Below the pieces are notes generated by a model. That model did not search any database. It was not told where the DNA came from and was given only the letters and a program-made list of their open reading frames with translations. Positions 47,464 through 56,336 of a DNA stretch of 64,000 nucleotides are shown here, in pieces (position 1 is the first letter of the stretch; each line of letters begins with the position of its first letter). A program made the translations under genes and the position numbers. Source of the DNA: Streptomyces ambofaciens ATCC 23877 (GTDB lineage Bacteria > Actinomycetota > Actinomycetes > Streptomycetales > Streptomycetaceae); assembly GCF_001267885.1 (NCBI RefSeq), contig NZ_CP012382.1:7489001-7553000 (forward strand), written 5' to 3'.

Positions 47464-48471
47464 GTGGATTCCGAACGTGAGGAAGCGGGGACGCCGCGGT
47501 CGCGCGACGCCGGTGGCGACCCGGCCGAGGAGAACCTCCTCGAGGGCCTGCGCGTCGACGAACGAAGGCCGGAGAAGCCCATCCTGCTCAGCGCGGAGGG
47601 TACGCCCGTCGACACCTGGCGGGAGAACCACCCCTACGACCGCAAGGTCCGCAGGGCCGACTACGAGAGACAGAAGCGGGTCCTCCAGATCGAGCTGCTG
47701 AAGATGCAGCGCTGGGTCAAGGAGACCGGGCAGCGGGTCGTCGTCCTCTGCGAGGGCCGCGACGCGGCAGGCAAGGGCGGCACCATCCAGCGCTTCACCG
47801 AGCGCCTGAACCCCCGCGGCGCGCGCGTGGTCGCGTTGGACAAGCCGACCGAGAGGGAGGCGGGGCAGTGGTACTTCCAGCGCTACGTGGCGCACCTCCC
47901 GGCCCGCGGCGAGATCGTCTTCTTCGACCGCTCCTGGTACAACCGGGCGGGCGTCGAGCGTGTGATGGGCTTCTGCACGGAGACCGAGTACCGGCAGTTC
48001 CTGGAGCAGACGCCGTTGTTCGAGCGTCTGCTGACCGACGACGGCGTGCTGCTGGTGAAGTTCTGGTTCTCCGTGTCCCGGGCGGAGCAGCGGACGCGTT
48101 TCGCGATCCGCCAGGTCGACCCGGTACGCCGCTGGAAGCTGTCGCCGACCGACCTCGCCTCGCTGGACCGCTGGGACGACTACACCGCGGCCAAGGTCGA
48201 CATGTTCCGTGCCACCGACACACCGCACGCACCCTGGACGGTGGTCAAGAACAACGACAAGCGCCGGGGCCGGCTGGAGGCCATGCGCAGCCTGCTGGAC
48301 CGCTGCGACTACCCGGCCAAGAACCTGGAGGCGGTGGGGCGGCCCGACCCGCTGATCGTGGGCGCCGCGGACACCCTGCTCGAAGCCGGTGAGGAACCGG
48401 TCGACCTCTCGCCGACCCCCCTGGCCGGACACGGCGACGGCCCCGGGACCCACCCGGACCGCACGGACTGA
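47464..48471 (+). CDS. ppk2: Polyphosphate kinase 2
   Basis: 335 residues, GTG start. Walker A CEGRDAAGKGGTI (about residues 95-107), lid and Walker B region FFDRSWYNRAGVERVMGFC, and conserved WFSVSRAEQRTRF. A class I single-domain PPK2 that uses polyphosphate to phosphorylate nucleoside diphosphates, or the reverse. Convergent with a CYTH-CHAD protein, a polyphosphate-related family, across a strong hairpin. Confidence 0.95.
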   Translation: MDSEREEAGTPRSRDAGGDPAEENLLEGLRVDERRPEKPILLSAEGTPVDTWRENHPYDRKVRRADYERQKRVLQIELLKMQRWVKETGQRVVVLCEGRDAAGKGGTIQRFTERLNPRGARVVALDKPTEREAGQWYFQRYVAHLPARGEIVFFDRSWYNRAGVERVMGFCTETEYRQFLEQTPLFERLLTDDGVLLVKFWFSVSRAEQRTRFAIRQVDPVRRWKLSPTDLASLDRWDDYTAAKVDMFRATDTPHAPWTVVKNNDKRRGRLEAMRSLLDRCDYPAKNLEAVGRPDPLIVGAADTLLEAGEEPVDLSPTPLAGHGDGPGTHPDRTD

Positions 48472-48545
48472 CACCGGCGGGGCCCGCGCCGAATCCCTGC
48501 ACCGGACGGACCGCCCTGCACCGGACCGGATCCGGGCACCGCCCG

Positions 48546-48578
48546 CCGGGCGCCCGCCCCGGTACGGCGGGCGCCCGG
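48546..48578. terminator. Bidirectional hairpin between ppk2 and the CYTH-CHAD gene
   Basis: Perfect 13-bp arms CCGGGCGCCCGCC (48546-48558) and GGCGGGCGCCCGG (48566-48578), 7-base loop, between convergent stops at 48471 and 48595. Confidence 0.85.
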
Positions 48579-48594
48579 TGGGACGCGGTACGGA

Positions 48595-50127
48595 TCAGTG
48601 CCTCAGCGGCGCCCGGAGCGCGGGATCCGACGCCGCCCGCCACGCCGAGGGGACCTCCTCCTGCCGTGCGTCGGCCCGCGCCCCCTCCCGGCCGTGCAGC
48701 AGCCCCCAGGTGAAGGCGGACTCTCCCGCCCCGTGGGCCGCCACCGCCAGCCCGCGCAGGGCGTCCTGGGCGACGACGGCGTCCTGGTGGTCACCGAGCA
48801 CCTTCTGCACCGCCTTGGCACGCTTGCCCAGACGGGCGACGGGCTTGCCGAGTGCCGGACGCGCCACCTCCGCCGCGTAGCGGACCTTCTTGGCCGCCTT
48901 GCGTGCCTGGTGCAGCGCCACGTCGCGTGACGGCCCGGGCGGCAGCTCCAGCGCCCGGTCCATGCGCGCGGCGAAGCGGTCGTACTCCTTGAGGACGGCC
49001 TTGGCCGTGACCCGGCCCGGCTTGCCCCCGGCCTTCGCGCGCAGGGGCGGCCGCCGGACCAGGTCGTCCAGCGCGTCCAGCAGACGCACGTAGCGCGACG
49101 AGGCCAGGGCCTCGCGGGTGCGCGTCCGCGTCTCGTCGCCACCGGACACGTCCCACACCCGCAGCCGGGCGGCGACCGGACCGAGCACCAGATCGCCGGG
49201 CAGCTCGTCCAGGGCCGCGCCGATGCGTTCGCGCAGCACCTCCTGGTCCCGCGCCACCCCGAGCTCACCCGCCAGCCACCGCAGTTCCGCGCGGAGCGGA
49301 TCGGTGGCCCGCCGGTCGAGCACGGACCGGTACGAGCGCAGACAGCTCCGCAGCCGACGGCACGTGACCCGCATCTGGTGCACACCATCGGGCAGGTCAC
49401 GGCGGACCGCCGGGTCCAGTGCCACCAGCCTGGCGACCTGTTCGCGCAGGTACGCGAGCACATAGGAGCCCGAAGAGCCCGGGGCCGCCCCGGGCGAGGG
49501 GCGCGGCGCGGACTCGGGCTCCAGACCGGTCTCCCGCAGCGCCCGCACCAGCTTGGAAGGGCTGTCGGCCCGCGTGACGCCCTTCTTGCGCAGCTTCTTC
49601 TCCACCCGGTCGAGCAGGGTGGCGCTGGCGCCGTCGGCGAGCTCGACCTCCAGCTCGCTCCACTCGGCGTGGCCGCCGCCGGCCGACAGGGAGTCCGCGC
49701 GCACCTCGTCGAGGCTCAGCTCGGCGAGCACCGCGCCCTCGGTGTCGCGCAGGTGCCGCAGGGAGCGGGTCGACCGGATCCGCACGACCGGAAGCAGCCG
49801 GGCACCCCGGGTGCGGGAGAGGACCAGGTCGCTCAGCTCCTCGGGCACGTCGTCCGACAGCGGTGCCCGGACCTCCTCCCGGCTGTCGCCGCCGAGCGGC
49901 AGCTTGAGGTGCCAGCCGGCGTCCGCTCCGCCCGTCCGGCGGCGCAACGTCACCGACGCCCCGGCCAGCCGCAGATCCGCGGTGTCGTAGTAGACCGCGT
50001 CCAGTTCCTCGGGCCCGGCCGCCGTGACCGAGGCGACGGGGCCGACACCGGTGAGGTCCGGCAGCCCGTCGGCGCCGGAGGCGGCCGGCTCGTACTTTCG
50101 CTCTGTCTCGCGCTTCGACTGGCTCAT
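48595..50127 (-). CDS. CYTH and CHAD domain protein (polyphosphate-associated)
   Basis: 510 residues. N-terminal CYTH/triphosphate-tunnel domain (about 1-205) with the diagnostic ExExK as ETERK at residues 7-11 and R/K-rich strands (LRRRTG, WHLKLP). C-terminal CHAD domain (about 225-500) with HQMRVTCRRLRSCLRSY and HQARKAAKKVRYAAE, the conserved His/Arg/Lys helices that grip polyphosphate. Likely hydrolyses tripolyphosphate or binds polyphosphate granules. Confidence 0.93.
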   Translation of the reverse strand: MSQSKRETERKYEPAASGADGLPDLTGVGPVASVTAAGPEELDAVYYDTADLRLAGASVTLRRRTGGADAGWHLKLPLGGDSREEVRAPLSDDVPEELSDLVLSRTRGARLLPVVRIRSTRSLRHLRDTEGAVLAELSLDEVRADSLSAGGGHAEWSELEVELADGASATLLDRVEKKLRKKGVTRADSPSKLVRALRETGLEPESAPRPSPGAAPGSSGSYVLAYLREQVARLVALDPAVRRDLPDGVHQMRVTCRRLRSCLRSYRSVLDRRATDPLRAELRWLAGELGVARDQEVLRERIGAALDELPGDLVLGPVAARLRVWDVSGGDETRTRTREALASSRYVRLLDALDDLVRRPPLRAKAGGKPGRVTAKAVLKEYDRFAARMDRALELPPGPSRDVALHQARKAAKKVRYAAEVARPALGKPVARLGKRAKAVQKVLGDHQDAVVAQDALRGLAVAAHGAGESAFTWGLLHGREGARADARQEEVPSAWRAASDPALRAPLRH

Positions 50128-50205
50128 GTGGTGAGCGTCGACACGATCCGCCGGATCAAACCCCCCACGCGCGGCCGACCGGAGCGATCCGGACGGGACG
50201 TTCTG

Positions 50206-51381
50206 TCAGCCGTTCGGGAGCCAGGGGCGCGGATCCGTGTAGAAACCGTCGAGCACGACCTCGAAGTGCAGGTGGGGGCCGGTGGACAGGCCGGTGGACC
50301 CGACCCGGCCGATCGGCGTTCCGGCCTCCACCGCCCGGCCCACGGCTGCGTCCAGGGACGACAGGTGGCTGTAGGTGGTCTCCAGCCGCTTGCCCTCGAT
50401 GGTCCCGTGGTCGACCACGACCCGGTTGCCGTACGCGCTCGTGTACGCGGCGAACACGACGCGGCCCCGCCGGGCGGCGACGACCCGCGCTCCCTGGGGC
50501 GCCGCGAAGTCCACGCCCGTGTGCAGCTTGGTCACCCCGGTCAGCGGGTGCTCTCGCGAGCCGTAGGGCGAGGTGATGGTCAGCGGGCTCACCGGCGCGG
50601 CCGGCAGCACCCCCGTCGCCGTGCCCGCACCGCCGCCGGAGTCGGCCCGGTCGAGCGCCTCGTACCGCGGGAGCAGGGCCCGGACCTCGGCGAGGTAGGT
50701 CTCGGCCGCCGGCGGCACCCGTCCCGCCCCGGCCACGGCGTCCCGCCCCGTCGCGAACGCGGCGAGGGTGAGGTCCACCAGGTCCCCGTTGACCTTGCCC
50801 TCGGTGCGCAGTTCGGTGATGTCGTCCGCCAGGGAGCAGTCCCGTCGGCCGAGGGCCATGATGGCGTCCGCCGGGTCGTGCGGTGACGCCTCACCGCTGC
50901 CGTCGTCGTCCCGTCCCCAGGTCCGCCACTCGGCGTCGGTGAAGGCGGCGATGCCCTTCTGGCCGGAGAGGGCGTCGGTGTCGTCGCTCCAGCCCGAGAG
51001 CTGGTCGATCTGGGCGGCCAGCACGGACGGCGTGAGCACCGTGCAGGTGGAGGCCGCCTGGCGCAGCCACGGGACGTAGGAGGGGTCGATGCCGACCGAG
51101 GCCGCCCGGTCCGCGTCGGGTTCCTCGGGCCACGGCGACGGCAGGCCGCCGGTGAGCGCGAGGAAGGCGGCCACGCCGGTGACGGTGAGCAGCCCCGGGA
51201 GGAGCAGCAGGGTGAGGAGGAGCGGTCCGCGGCGCCTCCGCCTCCCGGCCCGCTCCGGCCGCTCTTCCCGGCCCGGCCCCGACCCCGCCCCCGGCGGCTG
51301 CGGCACCTGCTCCGGTCGCTCCGGGGGCCCTCCGTCCGTGGTGTCGGCGGCTTCCGCCACGGACAGCCGTTCGTCGTTCAC
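50206..51381 (-). CDS. M23-family peptidoglycan peptidase, membrane-anchored
   Basis: 391 residues. Cytosolic Pro/Arg-rich N-terminus, one TM (LLLTLLLLPGLLTVTGVAAFLAL, about 53-76), a middle region with lytic-transglycosylase-like features (YVPWLRQAA, QLSGWSDD, QKGIAAFTDAEW), and a C-terminal LytM/M23 domain with HTGVDFAAP and GPHLHFEV zinc motifs. Probably a cell-wall endopeptidase acting outside the membrane. The transglycosylase part is less certain because a catalytic Glu cannot be assigned. Confidence 0.88.
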   Translation of the reverse strand: MNDERLSVAEAADTTDGGPPERPEQVPQPPGAGSGPGREERPERAGRRRRRGPLLLTLLLLPGLLTVTGVAAFLALTGGLPSPWPEEPDADRAASVGIDPSYVPWLRQAASTCTVLTPSVLAAQIDQLSGWSDDTDALSGQKGIAAFTDAEWRTWGRDDDGSGEASPHDPADAIMALGRRDCSLADDITELRTEGKVNGDLVDLTLAAFATGRDAVAGAGRVPPAAETYLAEVRALLPRYEALDRADSGGGAGTATGVLPAAPVSPLTITSPYGSREHPLTGVTKLHTGVDFAAPQGARVVAARRGRVVFAAYTSAYGNRVVVDHGTIEGKRLETTYSHLSSLDAAVGRAVEAGTPIGRVGSTGLSTGPHLHFEVVLDGFYTDPRPWLPNG

Positions 51382-51590
51382 CTGGGCGCTCGCCGGGACC
51401 TGGTACTCACGAAGGGACGCTAACGCCCCGCTTCGGGGACGTCAGGAGACCCCGAGGCAGAAGAAGCTGCCCGAACGGGCAGGGCCGGCGCCGTGTCCGA
51501 CCGTCCGGGGCGGCCGCGGGCGTGACCGGTTCCCGGCGGTTCGGGACGGGCCGGGGCTGGCAGGCGGTGGGCCGGTCCGATAGCTTGCTC

Positions 51591-51628
51591 GTGCGGCCCC
51601 GCGTTCTCCCCCGTACGCGGGGCCGCAC
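51591..51628. terminator. Perfect hairpin in repeat-rich region
   Basis: Arms GTGCGGCCCCGCGT (51591-51604) and ACGCGGGGCCGCAC (51615-51628) with a 10-base loop. No gene ends next to it, so it may be an RNA stem or a terminator of an unseen transcript. Confidence 0.6.
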
Positions 51629-51663
51629 CAGTCCCCGGCGCCGGCCACCGGCGCCCGACCGGT

Positions 51664-51751
51664 CCGTCGACGAGCACCGTCCGGGCCGTCGACGAGCACC
51701 GTCCGGACGGTCGACGAGCACCGCCCGGTCCGGTCATGAGCACCGCCCGGC
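51664..51751. repeat. Four 22-bp direct repeats
   Basis: Tandem copies of a unit beginning CCGTCGACGAGCACCG, at 51664, 51686, 51708 and 51730. Copies 1 and 2 are nearly identical; 3 and 4 drift. 22 bp is not a codon multiple and the copies are not interspersed with spacers, so not CRISPR. Confidence 0.85.
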
Positions 51752-51833
51752 ACACGCGTCGGGCGTCGGTCGGGACCACCACGCCGGTACGGCGGGCCCG
51801 TTGCGGGGCCCCGGCACGCGGCGGCGCTCATGG

Positions 51834-51901
51834 ACTCCCGCCCCGGGGGCACCTGATCACCGTCTGAACTCCCGCCCCCGGGGCACCTGATCAGCGTCCG
51901 A
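51834..51901. repeat. Two 34-bp direct repeats
   Basis: Adjacent copies (51834-51867, 51868-51901) of ACTCCCGCCCC..GGGGCACCTGATCA-type sequence with about four differences. Each copy holds the internal palindrome TGATCA and a C/G stem. Confidence 0.85.
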
Positions 51902-52072
51902 GGGTGCGTCCGGCGCATCCGCCGCTTCCGGCGCGCGACCGGCCATGGTGCGTCGGCCGCGGGATGCCCGGGAAGGATGGGGTGAGCCGGACGGGAGGCG
52001 TGATCACCTTCCGGGGCCGGTGCTGGTAGCGTCGCGTGGTCGCGGCGGGCGGCGCGAGAGAGGTGTCGGTGC

Positions 52073-52300
52073 GTGGGTGAGCGGCAGGACCGTGAGTGGG
52101 TGGCGATGACCCCGGGCGATTTCGACCTGGAGGCGCCACTGGTCCTCAACGTGGGCACCGGGCCCGCCCCCGTTCCGGCCGAGCCCGACGAGTACGGCAC
52201 GGCCCCGCTGTTCGGGGACTCGGATCCGGCGCCCGCCCCCAGCGCCCCCCGCCGCAAGCGGCGGGGACAGTCCCGCCCCGCGCAGGAGCGGCTGTTCTGA
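52073..52300 (+). CDS. Small hypothetical protein
   Basis: Seventy-five residues from GTG at 52073, preceded by AGAGAGG nine bases upstream; ATG at 52106 is an alternative start. Acidic N-terminal half (MTPGDFDLEAPLVLN), Pro-rich middle, basic tail (PRRKRRGQSRPAQERLF). Codon positions show the G/C third-base bias of real genes here. No family recognised. Convergent with the next gene. Confidence 0.55.
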   Translation: MGERQDREWVAMTPGDFDLEAPLVLNVGTGPAPVPAEPDEYGTAPLFGDSDPAPAPSAPRRKRRGQSRPAQERLF

Positions 52301-52316
52301 CCGTCCCCGCCGGGGA

Positions 52317-53750
52317 TCAGGACGAGGGGACCTCGTCGACGAACGCCGTACCGGCGCCCCGGTAGGCGGCGACCTCGGCGGCCACCTGGGCCGGGGTGAG
52401 CACCTGGTCCTTGACGTGCAGGACGTAGTCGACCTGTTGGTCGTAGGCGCGCGGGGTCGTCGACGTCTGGCCGTTCAGGTCGATCAGCCACTGGTTGAAG
52501 TTGATCGACATCGGCCGCTCGGGCAGGTACTGGGCGTCATGGGTGCCGAAGTGCTGCCCGTCGACGTAGTACGTGATGGCACTGTTGTCGATGGTGACGA
52601 CGAGGTCGTGCCAGCCGGCGTAGCTGACGCGCTGCTCCGAGTGCTGGTTGACGGCCTGCCAGGGATCGGGGTTGTAGGTCTCCCAGGAGGTCGTGTACAG
52701 GATGTTGGACGGCTCGCCCCACCCGCCGTTCGGCAGGTACTCGAAGTCGTACTCGGCGTAGTCGTCGGCCATCGGGGCCTTGAGGTCGTTGATGGTGAAG
52801 AACGTCTGGACCAGGTGGTCCCCGTCGGGTCCGAGCTTCGGGGCGTCGGAGAACTTCACCCGTGCCGCGTAGGTGCCGTTGCGGAACTTCGTGGCCTTGG
52901 TGAGTACCTCCGTGTGCGTGGTGGAGGCACCGGTGCCCGCCGTGGAGGTCTCCAGGTTCATCACCGAGTTGCCGCCGGCGGAGACGAAGGTGACCTTCGA
53001 CGGGTCCCAGGTGGCGCCCGGGACGCCGGGTCCGCCGGAGTTCGACCGCACGCTCCAGCCGTGCGCGGAGATCGCGGGGTCGGTGTGCGAGCTGTAGGCG
53101 AAGTCGTCGAACAGGGCCTGCCCGCCACCGGGCGGGTCCGTCGGGTCGGGTGGATCCGTCGGCTCCGTGGGGTCGTTGCCCTCGGGCGCCGCGCCCCACA
53201 CGGTGGCGCCGGCGAACTGGGCCGTGACCTTGTCCCAGTTCGCGTACGAGGTCTGGGCGCCGTTGAAGGAGTAGTCGTCGCTCTGCCGGACCGTCTGCCA
53301 GCTGGTCTGGTGGAAGCGCACCTGCATGTCACCGGTGTCCGCGCCCGGCGCCAGTGTCCCGGCCGCCGGTGTGAAGCCGATCTCCAGGTAGCGGTCGGCC
53401 GTCGCGGTGGGCTTGCCCAGGGTGCCGAACGTGCCGGTGAGGGCGGAGCAGCCCCGTACCGCCCAGGAACAGGCGAAGCGGTACGACGCGTTCGGTGAGT
53501 CCGCCTTGAAGTAGTAGCGGACCTTCACCTGACTGAGCTGGACGGCCGAGGAGCCGGTGTTGCGGATCTTCAGCCAGGGCTCCGTCTGGTCGGCGGTGGC
53601 TCCGCCCGCGCTGGTGCGGTACTGGACGGTGAGACCGGCGGCGGAGGGGGCCGCCTGGGCCGCGGGGAGTGCGGTCAGGGCGCCGCCGCCCAGGAGGGCC
53701 GCCAGGGCGAGCGCCAGACGGGCGCGGCCGACGGTGGGTCGGGTTCTCAT
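52317..53750 (-). CDS. Secreted glycoside hydrolase with N-terminal cellulose-binding (CBM3-like) domain
   Basis: 477 residues, signal peptide about 1-33. Residues about 36-190 form a CBM3-like domain (LTVQYRTSAGGATADQTEPW, LKIRNTGSSAVQLSQVKVRYYF, two Cys). A TEPTDPPDPTDPP linker follows. Residues about 215-450 are a concanavalin-type beta-jelly-roll, with AEYDFEYLPNG recalling the GH16 ExDxxE pattern (here EYDFE), and YYVDGQHFG. It probably binds cellulose or chitin and cleaves a beta-glucan, but the catalytic pair is not certain. Confidence 0.82.
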   Translation of the reverse strand: MRTRPTVGRARLALALAALLGGGALTALPAAQAAPSAAGLTVQYRTSAGGATADQTEPWLKIRNTGSSAVQLSQVKVRYYFKADSPNASYRFACSWAVRGCSALTGTFGTLGKPTATADRYLEIGFTPAAGTLAPGADTGDMQVRFHQTSWQTVRQSDDYSFNGAQTSYANWDKVTAQFAGATVWGAAPEGNDPTEPTDPPDPTDPPGGGQALFDDFAYSSHTDPAISAHGWSVRSNSGGPGVPGATWDPSKVTFVSAGGNSVMNLETSTAGTGASTTHTEVLTKATKFRNGTYAARVKFSDAPKLGPDGDHLVQTFFTINDLKAPMADDYAEYDFEYLPNGGWGEPSNILYTTSWETYNPDPWQAVNQHSEQRVSYAGWHDLVVTIDNSAITYYVDGQHFGTHDAQYLPERPMSINFNQWLIDLNGQTSTTPRAYDQQVDYVLHVKDQVLTPAQVAAEVAAYRGAGTAFVDEVPSS

Positions 53751-53853
53751 CCGGGATCCTTTCGGTGTGGCTCCCGCGGGTGCGGAAGCATCGGTGAGGT
53801 GCGTGAGTGGGGGAACGTCGAGGCCGCCGGGGCGTTCGGCGGGCCGCCGCCGG

Positions 53854-55431
53854 TCAGCGGAGGCCGCCCACGCTCGGGGGCGCCGGGACACCGGCCGGCG
53901 GGCCGGCGTGCGGGACGTCCAGGGCGTCCAGGCGGGCCCGGTGGCCCGCCAGCCGGGCGGTGAAGTCGAGCCAGCCGGAGCCGCCGTCCCAGACCTGCTC
54001 GGCGAGGGCGCACAACCGCGGGTAGGTGAGGTACTCGATGTGCTCGGGCGTCCGGACGAACTCGGTCCACAACTGCCCCTGGGCGCCGAGCACCCGTGCC
54101 GCCACCCGGGGGTCGGGGGTCGGGGGGACGATGCCGACGTCGTACACGGCACGCAGGTCGACGACCGGGCCGGGCTGGGCGGGCGGTTCCTGCGGGCCGT
54201 GGGTGCGCGCGTAGTCGAAGTAGGTGGCCCGGTGGTCGGCGCGGACGACCTGGTGCCCGCGCTCGGCCGCGGCGCGGGCGTGGCCCGGCTCCCGCCAGCT
54301 CATCACCGTGCACTCCAGGGGAAGCGCGACACCGCTCTCGGCCCACACGACCGGACGGCGGCCGGCGCCCACGAGGTGCTCGGCCATGCGAGCGATGAAC
54401 CACGGGTGCAGCGCGCGGGGCCCCGGCAGCCCCTCGCGAGCGGCGCGGGCCCGTGCCGCCGGGCTGCGCTCCCACTCCGTCGTGGGGCACTCGTCGCCGC
54501 CGAGGTGGACGTACGGCGAGGGGAAGACGTCCATCACCTCGTCCAGGACGGTGCGGAAGAAGTCGAGGACGTGGTCGTCGGTCCCGAGGACGTTCTCGCA
54601 CACGCCCCAGTGCGTCCACACGTCCAGGCGGCGCGAGGGGTCGGTGCCCAGCTCGGGGTGGGCGGCCAGGGCGGCGCGCACATGTCCGGGCACACCGGTC
54701 TCCGGGAGGACGGTCACCCCCCGCTCGGCGGCGTACGCGACCAGGCCCCTCAGCTCCGCCCGGGTGTACGCGCCGCCGTGCGGCACACCGTCGAAGCGGT
54801 CACTGCCGGCGGGGCCCACCATCGACTCCGTCCGCCGCCCACCGACCTCGGTGAGCCGGGGGTGGGCGGCCACGGGCATCCGCCAGCCCTGGTCGTCCGT
54901 GAGATGCAGGTGGAAGACGTTCAGCTTGTGCAGCGCCAGCAGGTCGACGTAGCGCCGCAGGTAGGACACCGGCTGGAAGTGCCGGGCCACGTCGAGCATG
55001 GAGCCGCGCCAGGCGTGGCGGGGCACGTCGGTGATCTCCACGGCCGGAAGCTCCCACGGCACACCGCGCACCGGCCGTCCGGACAGGGCGGCGTAGGGCA
55101 GGAGCTGCCGTACCGTCTGCACGCCGCGCAGGAGCCCGGCGGGGCGGGCAGCGCGCAGCAGGGCCCCCTGGGAGCTCACGGTCAGTCCGTAGCCCTCGTC
55201 GCCGAGGCCGGTCAGGGCGGGATCGACGGCGAGCACGAAGGCGCCGTCGGCGGCCGTCTCCAGGCGCAGTCCGGTGGCCGGGGTGAGGAGGGTGCGCAGC
55301 AGGGCCGCCGCGGGTTCGGCTCCCGGGGTGACCCGCAGCCGGGTCGTGGCGTCCAGCCGGAGGCGGCCGGAGCGGGTGGAGAGGCGGCGGGGGCGGGGGA
55401 CGAGGGCCAGTTCGGGGCGTGGCAGGTCCAC
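53854..55431 (-). CDS. Beta-N-acetylhexosaminidase, GH20
   Basis: 525 residues, GTG start. An N-terminal non-catalytic alpha/beta domain, then the TIM barrel with LHLTDDQGWRMP and HLGGDECPTTEW, where D313-E314 is the catalytic pair of substrate-assisted GH20 enzymes. Resembles Streptomyces plicatus Hex. No signal peptide, so it should act in the cytoplasm on imported chitobiose-like or other GlcNAc/GalNAc oligosaccharides. Last gene of the ABC-transporter operon. Confidence 0.93.
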   Translation of the reverse strand: MDLPRPELALVPRPRRLSTRSGRLRLDATTRLRVTPGAEPAAALLRTLLTPATGLRLETAADGAFVLAVDPALTGLGDEGYGLTVSSQGALLRAARPAGLLRGVQTVRQLLPYAALSGRPVRGVPWELPAVEITDVPRHAWRGSMLDVARHFQPVSYLRRYVDLLALHKLNVFHLHLTDDQGWRMPVAAHPRLTEVGGRRTESMVGPAGSDRFDGVPHGGAYTRAELRGLVAYAAERGVTVLPETGVPGHVRAALAAHPELGTDPSRRLDVWTHWGVCENVLGTDDHVLDFFRTVLDEVMDVFPSPYVHLGGDECPTTEWERSPAARARAAREGLPGPRALHPWFIARMAEHLVGAGRRPVVWAESGVALPLECTVMSWREPGHARAAAERGHQVVRADHRATYFDYARTHGPQEPPAQPGPVVDLRAVYDVGIVPPTPDPRVAARVLGAQGQLWTEFVRTPEHIEYLTYPRLCALAEQVWDGGSGWLDFTARLAGHRARLDALDVPHAGPPAGVPAPPSVGGLR

Positions 55432-55484
55432 GGGACGGCTCCGTTGCTCGGCGGTGCACGGTGGGACGGGGACGCAGTGCGCGG

Positions 55485-56336
55485 TCAGCCCTTGACGCCT
55501 CCGGAGGCCAGTCCGGCGGTCACATGGCGCTGGAGGGCGAGGAAGATGACCAGCGCGGGCAGCGCGAAGAGCGTGGAGGCCGCCATGGTGGCCCCCCAGT
55601 CGGTGCCGAAGGTCGACTGGAAGGAGGAGAGCCAGACCGGGAGGGTACGGCTGTCCTGCTGCTTGATGATGAGGAAGTTGGCGTAGGTGAACTCGTTCCA
55701 GGCGGTGATGAAGCCGAACAGCGAGGTGGCCATCAGGCCGGGTGCCAGCAGCGGGAACGCGACCTTGCGGAAGGCGCCGGCCCGCGTGCAGCCGTCGACC
55801 TGCGCGGCCTCCTCCAGTTCGGGAGGGATGCCGGCGATGAAGCCGCGCAGCACGACCACCGTGAACGGCAGGGTGATCATGAAGTAGATCAGGGTGAGCG
55901 TCGGGAGCCGGTCGAGCATGCCGGTGTCGCGGGAGATGATGTAGATGGGGATGATCAGTGACTCCCAGGGCGCCATCTGCGCGATGAACACCGCGAGCAC
56001 GAACTGCCGGCGCCCCCGCCAGCGCATGCGGGCCACGGCGTAGGCGGCACCCAGGGCGACGAGCAGGGCGAGCAGTACGGCGCTGAGGGTGACCAGGATG
56101 CTGTTGCGCCAGAACAGCGCGAAGCCGTCGGCGCCGACCGCTCGCCGGAAGTGGTCGAGGGTCCAGGCGCGGGGAAGCAGCCGGGGGTCGTACGACTGGA
56201 TGTCCGGGGACGGCTTGAACGCGGTCGTGACCATCCAGTACACGGGGAAGAGGCAGACGACCACGGTGAGCGCGGCGGCGGCGTTGAGGGGGAGGCGCCG
56301 GACGGCCCGGCGCACCGAGCGGCGCGTGGTGCTCAC
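55485..56336 (-). CDS. Sugar ABC transporter permease, MalG type
   Basis: 283 residues, six helices. The EAA loop EEAAQVDGCTRAGAFRKVAFPLLAPG couples to the ATPase. GTG start overlaps the stop of the upstream permease by 4 bp in that gene's second frame. No ATPase gene is present; Streptomyces sugar transporters of this kind usually share MsiK. Confidence 0.93.
   Translation of the reverse strand: MSTTRRSVRRAVRRLPLNAAAALTVVVCLFPVYWMVTTAFKPSPDIQSYDPRLLPRAWTLDHFRRAVGADGFALFWRNSILVTLSAVLLALLVALGAAYAVARMRWRGRRQFVLAVFIAQMAPWESLIIPIYIISRDTGMLDRLPTLTLIYFMITLPFTVVVLRGFIAGIPPELEEAAQVDGCTRAGAFRKVAFPLLAPGLMATSLFGFITAWNEFTYANFLIIKQQDSRTLPVWLSSFQSTFGTDWGATMAASTLFALPALVIFLALQRHVTAGLASGGVKG

Larger units (their letters stand above)
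51382..52072. other. Repeat-rich intergenic region
   Basis: 691 bp without a convincing gene. It holds a perfect 14-bp hairpin (51591-51628), four 22-bp direct repeats (51664-51751) and two 34-bp direct repeats (51834-51901), listed separately. Short frames through it are Arg/Pro-rich and lack ribosome-binding sites. Confidence 0.7.

Noticed and set aside
51664..51751. 22-bp repeats considered as a CRISPR or as a coding repeat
   Set aside because: No spacers separate the copies, and 22 bp breaks the reading frame at every copy.
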